From Bacteroidaceae bacterium (GTDB taxonomy: Bacteria; Bacteroidota; Bacteroidia; Bacteroidales; Bacteroidaceae), in the NCBI GenBank assembly GCA_017445925.1, contig JAFSRW010000084.1, forward strand, positions 1 through 64,000: 64,000 bases of DNA, written 5' to 3'. Shown here piece after piece: positions 50,014 to 58,584 of the stretch. The notes beneath the pieces were generated by a model that was not told the DNA's origin, did no database searches, and saw only the letters and a list, made by a program, of their open reading frames with translations. How positions within the stretch are numbered: the first letter of the stretch is position 1; each line of letters opens with the position of its first letter. The position numbers were made by a program, and so were the translations under genes.

Positions 50014-50429
50014 AGAAAGAATTAACTGATATTTGCCAGATTCGCGTTAAGTTTAGTGAGATGGATGCCATGTTGCGCGTATGGCACGGAAACTACGTCA
50101 AGTATTTCGAGGACGGCCGTGAATCTTTCGGTCGTCATTATCCTGGCATAGGTTACGAGGTTATGCTTGATGCCAACATTCCTGCTCCAGTATACGATGT
50201 GCATGTGCGCCATTTAGCCCCCATGGGTATGAATGATGTAGCCGAGATACACACCACCTACGTCCGCAAACCTGGTGCCCGTTTGGATTTCAAATACCAG
50301 ATATTTCGTCAGTCCGATGGTATCCTCTGCTGCGAAGGCACCACCACCCAGCTTTTTATAGATCCACAAGGACAACTCATGATAGAAGAACCCCAGTATT
50401 TCACTGATTGGAAGAAGAAATACCTCTGA
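50010..50429 (+). CDS. Hotdog thioesterase (4-hydroxybenzoyl-CoA thioesterase family)
   Basis: This is a 139-residue hotdog thioesterase (QIRVKFSEMDAMLRVWHGNY, then VKYFEDGRESFGRHYPGIGY). The catalytic Asp position of the 4HBT family lies in EMDAM. It is the last gene of the operon and overlaps DUF4833 by 4 bases. It probably releases the finished acyl chain from ACP or CoA, or edits it. Confidence 0.85.
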   Translation: MKKELTDICQIRVKFSEMDAMLRVWHGNYVKYFEDGRESFGRHYPGIGYEVMLDANIPAPVYDVHVRHLAPMGMNDVAEIHTTYVRKPGARLDFKYQIFRQSDGILCCEGTTTQLFIDPQGQLMIEEPQYFTDWKKKYL

Positions 50430-50490
50430 TATATAACGCAAATTTATCCTTTTGTTGAGGAGAGTTTAGAAATGCTATTTGCCGAAAAGG

Positions 50491-51096
50491 TTATTTGCAG
50501 TTCCCTGTAGGTGCTGACGGTTCGTCAAATACTTGATGGATGAGTTGCTCGAACTCTTTGTATGCAAAAGTGTCGTGTAACTCGCTAAGAGATTCTGCCA
50601 ATCCTCGGTAGTGCCACTCGTGATCTTTGCGCTCTTTAGAGTGAAAAAGGTTCCAGAGATTATCACCCTGCATGGTATAGTCGCGTGCAATAGCTCGCAT
50701 GTTGGAAAGCTTGTCACCTAAAGCAACAATCTTTGTATCGTGAGAGGCTGTGGCTAGACGATCAATAGCAGCCTGCTTCCGAGCTCGCCAGTTTTCAATA
50801 TCATCTTTGCTCTCATGGGGATTGTCGCTCTCTGCAGCAACAATAGACGCAATGCGGTCACCGAACTCATTGCGAATCTGTTCCACGGTAACGTCGGTAT
50901 CTTCTACTGTGTCATGCAGGATAGCGGCGGACAGCAATTCCTGATCGGACGTCATTGTGGCTACAATTTCTACGGCTTCCATGGGATGAACGATGTAGGG
51001 GAACCCCTTTTTGCGACGCTCAGTTCCCGAATGGGCGTGAAGAGCAAACATAATGGCGCGGTCTAAAAGTTCTGTATTTAAAGGATTATTTGCCAT
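50491..51096 (-). CDS. HD-domain (p)ppGpp hydrolase-like protein (small alarmone hydrolase)
   Basis: This is an HD hydrolase of about 201 residues of the SpoT-hydrolase/Mesh1 type. Motifs are ALHAHSGTERRKKGFPYIVHP (H37 metal ligand), ILHDTVEDT (H61-D62 pair and E65-D66) and LGDKLSNMR (D128). All catalytic positions are present. The start is ATG 51096, where homologues begin; it lies inside the 3' end of the synthetase gene, an 11-base overlap. It probably removes the pyrophosphate from (p)ppGpp or related nucleotides made by its partner. It is the last gene of a seven-gene leftward operon. Confidence 0.85.
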   Translation of the reverse strand: MANNPLNTELLDRAIMFALHAHSGTERRKKGFPYIVHPMEAVEIVATMTSDQELLSAAILHDTVEDTDVTVEQIRNEFGDRIASIVAAESDNPHESKDDIENWRARKQAAIDRLATASHDTKIVALGDKLSNMRAIARDYTMQGDNLWNLFHSKERKDHEWHYRGLAESLSELHDTFAYKEFEQLIHQVFDEPSAPTGNCK

Positions 51097-52177
51097 TGTC
51101 TGTTGGATTAGAATTTGGTTGCATAAAGGGTAATGTTTTTGCTTGTCCAAGCATGAGGTCGGCGAGGAGGCCGTTGGAATCAGATTCACCATTTATAGTG
51201 TCGTATATGGCTTTCAGACCATCTCGGCCACCTCCATTTTTCAATACATATACTAGACATAGATATTGTAGAGCGGCGCTGGAAGAGAGAATGTCAATGT
51301 CGGTTATGGCCAACTGTGAGAGAGCCAATTGGTGTGCATCATCGCTATTTTCATCAACGAAACGCTGTACATCTCCAAGGGTCTCCATTCCAAAAGATTC
51401 GAGTACAGGAAGGAATGGCATCATAGAAACGGGATATATCTCGGCCTGATTGACAGCAGCAATACGACGGTTTAGATGGTCGAATGGAAGAAGTCCCAGG
51501 AAGCTGCGAAACGTATCGGCTGACAAGGGCACTTCGTCTAAGTGTCCATTCTTTACCAATGCCTGAATCTGGCGTCGGTAGTCGTTGAGTACCATACGAA
51601 GACGGCTGAATTCGTCATCAATGAGTTCCAGCATACCAGCCAGTCGGCTAAATTGTCGCATGTACTCTCGAGGAATTACTATATTGCTCTTATAGCCTGT
51701 GTCATGCTCAATGGTCGACCATACATGTTGTAGTGCTGTACGCATCTGTAGTTCGAAACGCATGCCACCTGTCTTAAGCCGACAGATATAGTGTAATGAG
51801 TTGTAACCAAAGGAATCCAAATCGTGCGATTTGCGTTTATCCACGCTTTCTTGCCAGTCAACGTCGAAGATCCGTTTTGCTATAACCGCAACCTTATCCA
51901 CCTCATCGGTGTAGAAGGTAATGACACGCAGTCCCACAAGGTCGGTCACATCATCAATGCTCTTGTATTTAGCACCTTTCAGTTCCAGTTTCCCTGCCAG
52001 TGAATGTTCTGTTTTTACACGTTGCTCAATAGCTGTAACGTATATGCCTTGCTCTTTGATGGCTCGGTGTAATTGTTCATAGGCCTCTTGGGCCAATTCT
52101 TCAATCGTGGGACGCAACTCGTGGTACTGACGTAGCAGCGTTTCACCATGTGAGTCTAGTTTCACTTGGTTATCCAT
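51086..52177 (-). CDS. RelA/SpoT-domain (p)ppGpp synthetase
   Basis: This is a 363-residue alarmone synthetase without hydrolase, TGS or ACT domains. The synthetase core (about 40-175) shows R53xK55...S59...K63 (ATP side), DLVGLRVITFY, FGYNSLHYICR (G-loop, near residue 124-132), and FELQMRTALQHVWSTIEHDT with catalytic E142. All key residues are kept. A helical C-terminal region (about 180-363) is not recognised. It overlaps the hydrolase gene by 11 bases, so the two activities of a bifunctional Rel are split over two coupled genes. It follows a STAS gene by 12 bases. Confidence 0.88.
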   Translation of the reverse strand: MDNQVKLDSHGETLLRQYHELRPTIEELAQEAYEQLHRAIKEQGIYVTAIEQRVKTEHSLAGKLELKGAKYKSIDDVTDLVGLRVITFYTDEVDKVAVIAKRIFDVDWQESVDKRKSHDLDSFGYNSLHYICRLKTGGMRFELQMRTALQHVWSTIEHDTGYKSNIVIPREYMRQFSRLAGMLELIDDEFSRLRMVLNDYRRQIQALVKNGHLDEVPLSADTFRSFLGLLPFDHLNRRIAAVNQAEIYPVSMMPFLPVLESFGMETLGDVQRFVDENSDDAHQLALSQLAITDIDILSSSAALQYLCLVYVLKNGGGRDGLKAIYDTINGESDSNGLLADLMLGQAKTLPFMQPNSNPTDNGK

Positions 52178-52189
52178 ACTTGCTTTAGA

Positions 52190-52492
52190 TTACTTGAACT
52201 CAAAGAGGTTGACGAAACCCGTCATAGCAAATACGGCGCGGATATCGTTGGAAATCCCTCTTATGTAAACGTGGTCACCCTTGGGTTTGGCACTCTTCAA
52301 GATGCTAAGGAATATGCGCAAACCTGCCGATGAGATATATTCTAACTTTGAACAATCGAGTATTATATCGTGACCGGAACTTTCCTTCAGGGGTGCAACG
52401 TCGGCCTCCACCCTTGGTGCTGAAGCCGTATCAAGGCGCCCCTCAAAATACATCACTAAATCATTGTTTTCTTCTTTTAATACAGTATTCAT
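52190..52492 (-). CDS. STAS-domain anti-sigma factor antagonist
   Basis: This is a 100-residue STAS protein (SpoIIAA/RsbV type). The phosphorylation site region is KLEYISSAGLRIF, with S54/S55; S55 matches the regulatory serine of SpoIIAA-like proteins. It probably cycles between phosphorylated and free forms under the SpoIIE-ATPase fusion encoded two genes upstream. No sigma factor gene is in the window, so its target is unknown; the neighbouring synthetase or transporter is possible. Confidence 0.9.
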   Translation of the reverse strand: MNTVLKEENNDLVMYFEGRLDTASAPRVEADVAPLKESSGHDIILDCSKLEYISSAGLRIFLSILKSAKPKGDHVYIRGISNDIRAVFAMTGFVNLFEFK

Positions 52493-52551
52493 ACTATTTA
52501 TATTTGATTGTTTATTTTGTTTTTAATTAATTTTCTTTAAACTTTACCTTA

Positions 52552-54351
52552 TTATAAATACAATGGATAAATAATGTTTACTACGATTAATGCAATGGTA
52601 AGCAGCACAATGTGCATACAGATGCCAAGGCGAGCAAAGTCGGTAAACCGGAACGAGCCAGGGCCGTAGATAAGCATGTGAGTACCGCTTCCTATGGGTG
52701 AGGCAAAACTAATAGACACACTAAGCATAAGCGAAATAACAAATGGCACAGGGTTGCATCCCAGCATCTCCGCTTGCTGATACATAATTGGAAAGAAGAT
52801 TGCCGTAGCACCCATGTCACTGACCAACTCACTTACCAAAGAAGCCAACAAGCACATCACGGTCATAACAACATAAGGATTGCTTCCGCAGAGATGAAGT
52901 ACATTGCCAGCAATGCTATCAGCAATACCCGTCTTGGTGATAGCAGTCGAGAAAACCACAGTAACACCCAGCACAATAAGTAACTCCCACTCAATGTACT
53001 TGGCAACACCTGTCATACGGCAGCAGCCAAAAAGAATCATCAATCCTGCAGCCAGCATGGTAGCAGCCATAAGTGGTATTAGATGGAATGATGAAACAAC
53101 GAACATCATTACAAAGATAATGGTAGAGGTTATAGTCTTTGGTCCCAGTTGAGGAACAAAATGACTGTCGAAGAATGTGAGAGAGCGACGGTTGTCTCGC
53201 TCAAACTGCTCTTCGCCTTTGGGTGGACATTCTAATAGCAATGTATCACCAGCTTCTAAAAGTATTTCACGAGGCTGTCCTTTTACGCGGCTTCCCTGAC
53301 GAGCTACAGCAATAAGAGCTACATTATTTTTCTCTTCAAAATCGCTATTTGCCATAGAACTTCCAATAAGGTCGCTACCGAATGTAACATAGGCCGTTCG
53401 CATACGGCGTTTGGTGTCGATATCATTAATGCTCCACACATGGTGGTCTGCAGCAGCCAGACCATGGGTTCGCTTCAATTCAAGAATCTCATTTATCTGT
53501 CCAGCATAAATAAGGCGGTCGCCGCCAAGAATCCACTCGTCTTTAGGTACGGGCGAAATAATTTCTCGGTCAAAACGCACTATCTCTACCAGAGAGCCAC
53601 CCTTTACGTTGTATAAGCCTGCATCGACAACTGTCTCGCCAACTGCGGGGTTGTCTGTGGGTACCAGCAGTTCAACGGTGTAGTCGCTTGTGGTCTCAAA
53701 CGACTGATCGGCAGACTCACGTGGGGGTATGAAGTGTTGCAGCATCATAACCATTAATATACCCACTACAGTAAGGATTAAACCAGGTATCAGTGGTTCA
53801 AACAAGTTTAATTGTTGCCCGGTTTCATTAAAATAGAGACCTGCAATTATTAGGTTCGAGGAGTCGCCCAGCAACGTACACATACCACCCAAAGTTGCAC
53901 CATAGCTCAATGGGAGGAGGAGCTTAGAGGGAGCGATATTTAGCTTACGGGCCCAGATCTTTACAATATCAATAAACATGACCACCACGTTAGTGGAGTT
54001 CAAGAAGGCTGCCAAAAGGCTGGTTGGAATCATCAAGCGTAGCAAAGCATGTTTATAGTTCTTTGGGTCGCCAAGCACTTTCTTAGAGAGTAAGTAAAGT
54101 ACCCCAGTATGCAGGAGTCCTGCAATAATCACAAAGTAGGCAGCATGTATCACTACAGGTTCGCTGCCAAATCCTGCCAAGCCTTCCTCCTCAGTAACCA
54201 CGCCTGTAATCAGCATCAAAGTAAGGGCACTCAAGAAAGCAACCTCGACGGGTACCCTCGACCGAGCCAATACAATAAAGATGCCAATGATTGTCAAGAT
54301 TGTAATCCAGGCATGAACATTAAACCCTAATATGATTTGATCATAAAACAT
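52552..54351 (-). CDS. SLC13-family anion permease with TrkA-C domains
   Basis: This is a 599-residue inner-membrane transporter of the DASS/SLC13 type. N-terminal transmembrane helices include NSTNVVVMFIDIV and YGATLGGMCTLLGDSSNLIIAG, the SNT-like motif. A cytosolic insert (about 215-390) contains two RCK_C/TrkA-C-like regulatory domains (LVEIVRFDREIISPVPKDEW; NVALIAVARQGSRVKGQPRE). The C-terminal half has a second transport repeat (VSDMGATAIFFPIMYQQAEM; SPIGSGTHMLIYGPG). The substrate may be sulfate or a carboxylate. It lies 2 bases after the SpoIIE fusion gene, and transport may be controlled by the switch. Confidence 0.9.
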   Translation of the reverse strand: MFYDQIILGFNVHAWITILTIIGIFIVLARSRVPVEVAFLSALTLMLITGVVTEEEGLAGFGSEPVVIHAAYFVIIAGLLHTGVLYLLSKKVLGDPKNYKHALLRLMIPTSLLAAFLNSTNVVVMFIDIVKIWARKLNIAPSKLLLPLSYGATLGGMCTLLGDSSNLIIAGLYFNETGQQLNLFEPLIPGLILTVVGILMVMMLQHFIPPRESADQSFETTSDYTVELLVPTDNPAVGETVVDAGLYNVKGGSLVEIVRFDREIISPVPKDEWILGGDRLIYAGQINEILELKRTHGLAAADHHVWSINDIDTKRRMRTAYVTFGSDLIGSSMANSDFEEKNNVALIAVARQGSRVKGQPREILLEAGDTLLLECPPKGEEQFERDNRRSLTFFDSHFVPQLGPKTITSTIIFVMMFVVSSFHLIPLMAATMLAAGLMILFGCCRMTGVAKYIEWELLIVLGVTVVFSTAITKTGIADSIAGNVLHLCGSNPYVVMTVMCLLASLVSELVSDMGATAIFFPIMYQQAEMLGCNPVPFVISLMLSVSISFASPIGSGTHMLIYGPGSFRFTDFARLGICMHIVLLTIALIVVNIIYPLYL

Positions 54352-54353
54352 AG

Positions 54354-56699
54354 TTATATTCTTTTTAGGAGTGTTAGGACGTTTCGACCATCAATATGCT
54401 CATAGTTAATGCTGTCCATAATCTGGCGTATTAGGTGAATGCCCAGACCGCCTATGCCACGCTCCTCAGCCGATAGGGTGGTATCTACCTCTTCCTTGGC
54501 TGTGGGGTCAAAGGGCGTGCCATTGTCGCTGATGACAAATTTCAGCCCCTTGTCACTAATGGTAGCATCAATGTTCACCATTCCCTTGACACCCTTGGGG
54601 TATGCATAGTTCATTACGTTTACAACAGCCTCCTCAATAGCAAGGTTCATTCGCATGCACTCGCTCATATCAAAGCCTGCTGCCTCACATACGTTATCTA
54701 CAAACTCGTTCAATAACTGGATTGTCTGTACATCGTTGGGCAGGGTTAAACTACGTTGATAGCGAACGTGTGGTTGTTGGCGTTTGTATTGCAACGCCAG
54801 CATAGTCAAGTCATCGCTCTGTTCTGCATTACCAACAAACTGATGTACGGCTTGAGTCATGGCTAAAATTATCTGCTGAGGTTCATTCGGTGTTTGACGA
54901 ATCACATCTATGATACGTTTCTCCTGAAACTGAGCATGATTTATATCCTCTGCCTCTGTTAGTCCGTCGGTATAAAGGAAAATTGTTGTCCAGGGGTCAA
55001 TAGTCGTTTCCTGAAGTGTATACTCCCAATCTTGCATGACGCCAACGGGAATGTTAGAGTCGCAGGGCAACATGCCAATGCCACTCCCTATTAAAATAGG
55101 TACGTCATGACCTGCATTACAGTAGCGCATACGTCCTGACAACAAGTCTAATACACCTATAAACATGGTAACAAACATGTCTGATTCATTATTTGTAGAC
55201 AAAGTCTCGTTCATGTTGTTGATTATACGATCAGGCATAGACTCGTGAGCGGCAACTGCTCGGAATAGGGCACGGGTAACGGCCATGACCAATGCTGCAG
55301 GAACACCTTTGCCTGATACATCGCCAATGCAGAAGAACAACTTTTCGTCGCGGATGAAAAAATCAAAAAGGTCACCACCTACTTCCTTCGCAGAGACAAG
55401 CTTTCCGTAGATGTCTATGTCATCTCGTTCCGGATATGGTGGAAAGATTTTTGGGAGCATAGCCATCTGTATGCCACTTGCTATGCGAAGGTCACTTTCA
55501 ATTGATGCTTTCTGGGCAGTCGTATCTTTCAGTTCCTCAATGTATTTCACTAATGAATGCTGCATGCCGGAAAACGAGTTGCTGAGCTGGCCTATCTCAT
55601 CTATTCGTTGCAGTTCAGGAAGTTTGGTTTCGAAATGTCCCGAGGCTATGGTCTCGGCTTCCTCGGCAAGACGTCGCAAGGGTTTCAATTCGGTAGTGAT
55701 AATACGGATAAAGAAAAAGAGCATCAGCAGAAGTCCCACCAACACGATGGCCCTGACGCTATTACGCAGATGGTCAAAGCCGCCAAATATGTCACTTTCC
55801 GGACAGACAATAGCCATGCTACAGCCCGTCTTACCAAGGGGTTTGTAGAACACATAGCATTTTTGCCCGTTCATATGCATCTGCTTCATGCCTTCCTCAC
55901 CATGCTGCATGGCGTGCCCTAAGGCGGTAAGGGCAGTGTCAGGTTCTTCAAAAGTTTGGGTGAAAATAGTTTGTCGTGTAATCTTCGTGCTATCAGGATG
56001 AACAAAGTAGGTGCCACCACGACCAATCATGATGCTATATGAATTGGGATAAGGCTTCACGGCTGATATGGTCTGCGAGAGCCAGTTGATAGATAGGCTG
56101 GTATTGATAACACCTATTATCTTGCCATTATCATCCTTAATAGCTCGGCAGAAGCTGGTTACCATTTCGCTGGTGTTGGTAGGCGCATCTATGTCCATAT
56201 AGGGCTCCGTCCAGCACGACTGGTCAAGCAATGTGGGCATAAGATACCAGTCTGTATAAAAATACTGATACAGGTCGCTGCCACCTTGTATGGTGCGGAC
56301 ACTGTCGCCCATGTGTTTGGAATAAGCAGAGAAATAAAGGCCCTTATCTTTAAAATAATATGGTTCAAAGGCAATAGAACAGTTGTAGAAATCAGGATTG
56401 TTCAATAACATGCCGCGACTATAAACGAACATCGAATCAGCTACATCGGGATGTCTCTTGACTAGCCATTCAGTCATGTTAGTAGCCACCTCTACACGGT
56501 TTAAAATACCCTCAACACGCAGCGAAGTTTTTTCAAGCGTTTGCATGGCGCGGTTGATGGCTTCCTGGCGCACCGCTGAGCGAGCTTGATAGAAGAAGAA
56601 TCCGAGGGCTATATTAAAGATGATGGCTGCAAAAAGAACCACCCACAGACTAACCCTTACAGATAGCTTACGCTGAATTAATTTCATGATTTCTTTCAT
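54354..56699 (-). CDS. Membrane sensor with cache-type domain, HAMP, SpoIIE phosphatase and RsbW-like ATPase
   Basis: This is a 781-residue fusion. A first TM segment (about 14-36) is followed by a periplasmic dCache-like sensor (about 40-310: NPDFYNCSIAFEPYYF; GKIIGVINTSLSINWLSQTI), a second TM near 320-340, HAMP and a coiled coil. The PP2C/SpoIIE domain follows (about 410-620: SAKEVGGDLFDFF, FCIGDVSGKGVPAALVMAV, YTDGLTEAED, QSDDLTMLAL). A C-terminal HATPase_c of the RsbW type ends the protein (about 640-781: MNLAIEEAVVNVMNYAYP, ISDNGTPFDP, RGIGGLGIHLIRQ). Phosphatase and kinase for a STAS partner therefore sit in one chain. Start 56699 is taken, but AAAGG is only 1 base before it, so 56687 is possible. 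Confidence 0.92.
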   Translation of the reverse strand: MKEIMKLIQRKLSVRVSLWVVLFAAIIFNIALGFFFYQARSAVRQEAINRAMQTLEKTSLRVEGILNRVEVATNMTEWLVKRHPDVADSMFVYSRGMLLNNPDFYNCSIAFEPYYFKDKGLYFSAYSKHMGDSVRTIQGGSDLYQYFYTDWYLMPTLLDQSCWTEPYMDIDAPTNTSEMVTSFCRAIKDDNGKIIGVINTSLSINWLSQTISAVKPYPNSYSIMIGRGGTYFVHPDSTKITRQTIFTQTFEEPDTALTALGHAMQHGEEGMKQMHMNGQKCYVFYKPLGKTGCSMAIVCPESDIFGGFDHLRNSVRAIVLVGLLLMLFFFIRIITTELKPLRRLAEEAETIASGHFETKLPELQRIDEIGQLSNSFSGMQHSLVKYIEELKDTTAQKASIESDLRIASGIQMAMLPKIFPPYPERDDIDIYGKLVSAKEVGGDLFDFFIRDEKLFFCIGDVSGKGVPAALVMAVTRALFRAVAAHESMPDRIINNMNETLSTNNESDMFVTMFIGVLDLLSGRMRYCNAGHDVPILIGSGIGMLPCDSNIPVGVMQDWEYTLQETTIDPWTTIFLYTDGLTEAEDINHAQFQEKRIIDVIRQTPNEPQQIILAMTQAVHQFVGNAEQSDDLTMLALQYKRQQPHVRYQRSLTLPNDVQTIQLLNEFVDNVCEAAGFDMSECMRMNLAIEEAVVNVMNYAYPKGVKGMVNIDATISDKGLKFVISDNGTPFDPTAKEEVDTTLSAEERGIGGLGIHLIRQIMDSINYEHIDGRNVLTLLKRI

Positions 56700-56716
56700 C
56701 CTTTACTCTTCGCCTC

Positions 56717-57682
56717 TCACTCTTTACATACTAGTTCTCCATATGAGATTTCTCTACTCAGCATCTTGTTCTCAACCATCAGATGGCAAGCCTGCTGCAC
56801 CATGTCTGGGCGCAGGCGAAACTCACGTATCTTTGATTCACGGTCCACTTGTAGACGCAACACCTCAGTGAGCATCAGTCGCTGCATGATGCGGTTGGTA
56901 GCTATGTAATCCTTGTTCACGTACTGCATTACAATTTCCAGTGTCTCCTCAGGATGCATGGCTGCCCACTCCCAACCTTTCCTACTGGCCTCAGCAAAAC
57001 GTATGGCCTGTGCATGGTGTTTCTCGTAGTAGCTGCGTGTCATATACAAACCATCTTCCTGTACGTTGTATCCGTGATTGCAGAAACGATAGACGTTTTT
57101 ATCTGTCATCTCTACGCCCGCTTGTATCAGTTGATAGTATTCATTGTAACTCATCGCAAGGGTGGCATCAAGGGCACCCACAACAAATAAGTTGACGTTT
57201 TGTGCAAAGCGCACCCACTGATAGTCCAAGTGCTCCATTAAACTCATGCATATTGCCAGTTGCCCAAAGCCTCCGCTCCAAATCCCCACACGAGCCCCCT
57301 TCTGTTTCAACGGGTTCTTGCCACGAGCCGAGACAATGACCATGGCGTTGTTCATCGATGTTTGTAGAATATTTACTAAGGGAATACCGTCATCAATAAT
57401 TTCTAAGGCCTGACAGAGTTGCAGCGTTGTCGCCTGGCACTTGTTCTGGTAAAGTCGGCTTATGGCTGGCTGGGTGGATGTGGGATGCTCAATGCGTACC
57501 TTCAAACCTGCATCGCGATAGAAGCCCTTCTCGTAGGCTACATAGTAGCCCGCAAACTGTGCCTGTGCCGTCCATTGGGGCGTAAAGACAATGGTATCAT
57601 CGTTAGTTGCAGACTTTGCCTGAGCCATACTGCCGCAGAAGATGAGGATAGCGGCAAACATCCATTTTATTGTCTTTCTCAT
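56717..57682 (-). CDS. NMT1/THI5-like periplasmic substrate-binding protein
   Basis: This is a 321-residue exported binding protein (MRKTIKWMFAAILIFCGSMA signal) of the NMT1/THI5-like (SsuA/ThiY) class: FTPQWTAQAQFAGYYVAYEK, GFYRDAGLKVRI and GARVGIWSGGFGQLAICMSL. ABC permease and ATPase genes are missing from the operon. It lies 17 bases before the gene for the cache-SpoIIE sensor, so it may present its ligand to that sensor instead of a transporter (inference). Ligand unknown; pyrimidine/thiamine precursors and sulfonates are typical of the class. Confidence 0.85.
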   Translation of the reverse strand: MRKTIKWMFAAILIFCGSMAQAKSATNDDTIVFTPQWTAQAQFAGYYVAYEKGFYRDAGLKVRIEHPTSTQPAISRLYQNKCQATTLQLCQALEIIDDGIPLVNILQTSMNNAMVIVSARGKNPLKQKGARVGIWSGGFGQLAICMSLMEHLDYQWVRFAQNVNLFVVGALDATLAMSYNEYYQLIQAGVEMTDKNVYRFCNHGYNVQEDGLYMTRSYYEKHHAQAIRFAEASRKGWEWAAMHPEETLEIVMQYVNKDYIATNRIMQRLMLTEVLRLQVDRESKIREFRLRPDMVQQACHLMVENKMLSREISYGELVCKE

Positions 57683-57720
57683 TCCTCTTGTCTTTTCGCC
57701 TTATACCAACGGTTTAGTTT

Positions 57721-58374
57721 CTATTCTTGATGTTTGTCTTCTAACATAAAATGGATATAGCCAACCAGTGATGCAACAATCTTTTCTGGCTGTAATCCAG
57801 TGACATCGAGTGTAAAGTTATAATTTCTGGCATCGTGTCGAGATGTGTCAGCCACGTTCTTTACAAATGTATCACGTGCGTCATCAATCTTATCCACCAT
57901 TTTGGCGGCCTCTTCAATGGTAAGATTCTGTTTTCTGCAAATTCGGTCTATACGGACTTCGCGTTTAGCAATAATAAGCAGATGCAATGCATTGGGATAG
58001 TCGCGGAAGATGTGGAAACCAGCACGTCCGATTATAATACAACTTTCTTTCTCTGCCAAGTCGCGAAGCAACTCCGCTTCGGCATTGTAGAGTTTTATTG
58101 GCGTTACCTTAGATTCATCATTGGAGGGGTGGCTGAAGGCACCAAACTGTTGGTAAAACTGACAAAAATCGCTCCACCAGTTGGTTTTTTGTGCTTTCAC
58201 ACGCTCAATATGTTCTTTTGTCATATCAAACTGCTCCGCAATGCTGTCCAGCATCAAGCGGTCGTAGACTTTCAACCCAAGTTTTTGACCAAGCAGTCGT
58301 GCAATTTTGCCACCGCCAGAACCGCATTCTCGGTTAATGGTTATAATTATCTTCTTATCAGTTAAATCGTTCAT
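57721..58374 (-). CDS. Cytidylate-kinase-like protein
   Basis: This is a 217-residue P-loop protein of the cytidylate kinase-like family (IITINRECGSGGGKIARLLG; GLKVYDRLMLDSIAEQF; SCIIIGRAGFHIF; RICRKQNLTIEEAAKMVDKI). It has the CMP-kinase-type P-loop GSGGGK but lacks the size of Cmk, and members of this family have no settled role. It heads the leftward operon, 38 bases before the binding-protein gene. Confidence 0.85.
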   Translation of the reverse strand: MNDLTDKKIIITINRECGSGGGKIARLLGQKLGLKVYDRLMLDSIAEQFDMTKEHIERVKAQKTNWWSDFCQFYQQFGAFSHPSNDESKVTPIKLYNAEAELLRDLAEKESCIIIGRAGFHIFRDYPNALHLLIIAKREVRIDRICRKQNLTIEEAAKMVDKIDDARDTFVKNVADTSRHDARNYNFTLDVTGLQPEKIVASLVGYIHFMLEDKHQE

Positions 58375-58469
58375 ATTGCTATTATTGTTTTGTTGAAACT
58401 CTTTGTTCTTATTGTATTTTGTTGATATACGTTAATAGATCCACTCTGACATAACGATAATTTGCTGTG

Positions 58470-58477
58470 CAAATTTA
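58470..58477 (-). promoter_or_regulatory. -7 box of the leftward alarmone/partner-switch operon
   Basis: The minus strand reads TAAATTTG, an exact TAnnTTTG, with a start near 58463 and a leader of about 88 bases. The -33 region is not clear. This is the only strong box seen before the seven-gene operon. Confidence 0.5.
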
Positions 58478-58584
58478 CACTTTTTTTATGAGATACGGAA
58501 CAGTAAGGGATTATTTTTAATCAGAATTGGGGCGTTATAGAGTGTTTTGCATTAAAAAACACATGTATGCTTTAAAGTTACAGC

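Noticed and set aside
41142-50429. A complete aryl polyene or flexirubin/dialkylresorcinol cluster
   Set aside because: No tyrosine/histidine ammonia-lyase, aryl-CoA ligase, second ketosynthase, DarA/DarB or glycolipid acyltransferase was found, so only a general acyl/polyene-like pathway is supported.
50491-52177. A toxSAS toxin-antitoxin module as a firm call
   Set aside because: Both enzymes look active and sit in a sensory operon; toxicity cannot be read from the sequence.
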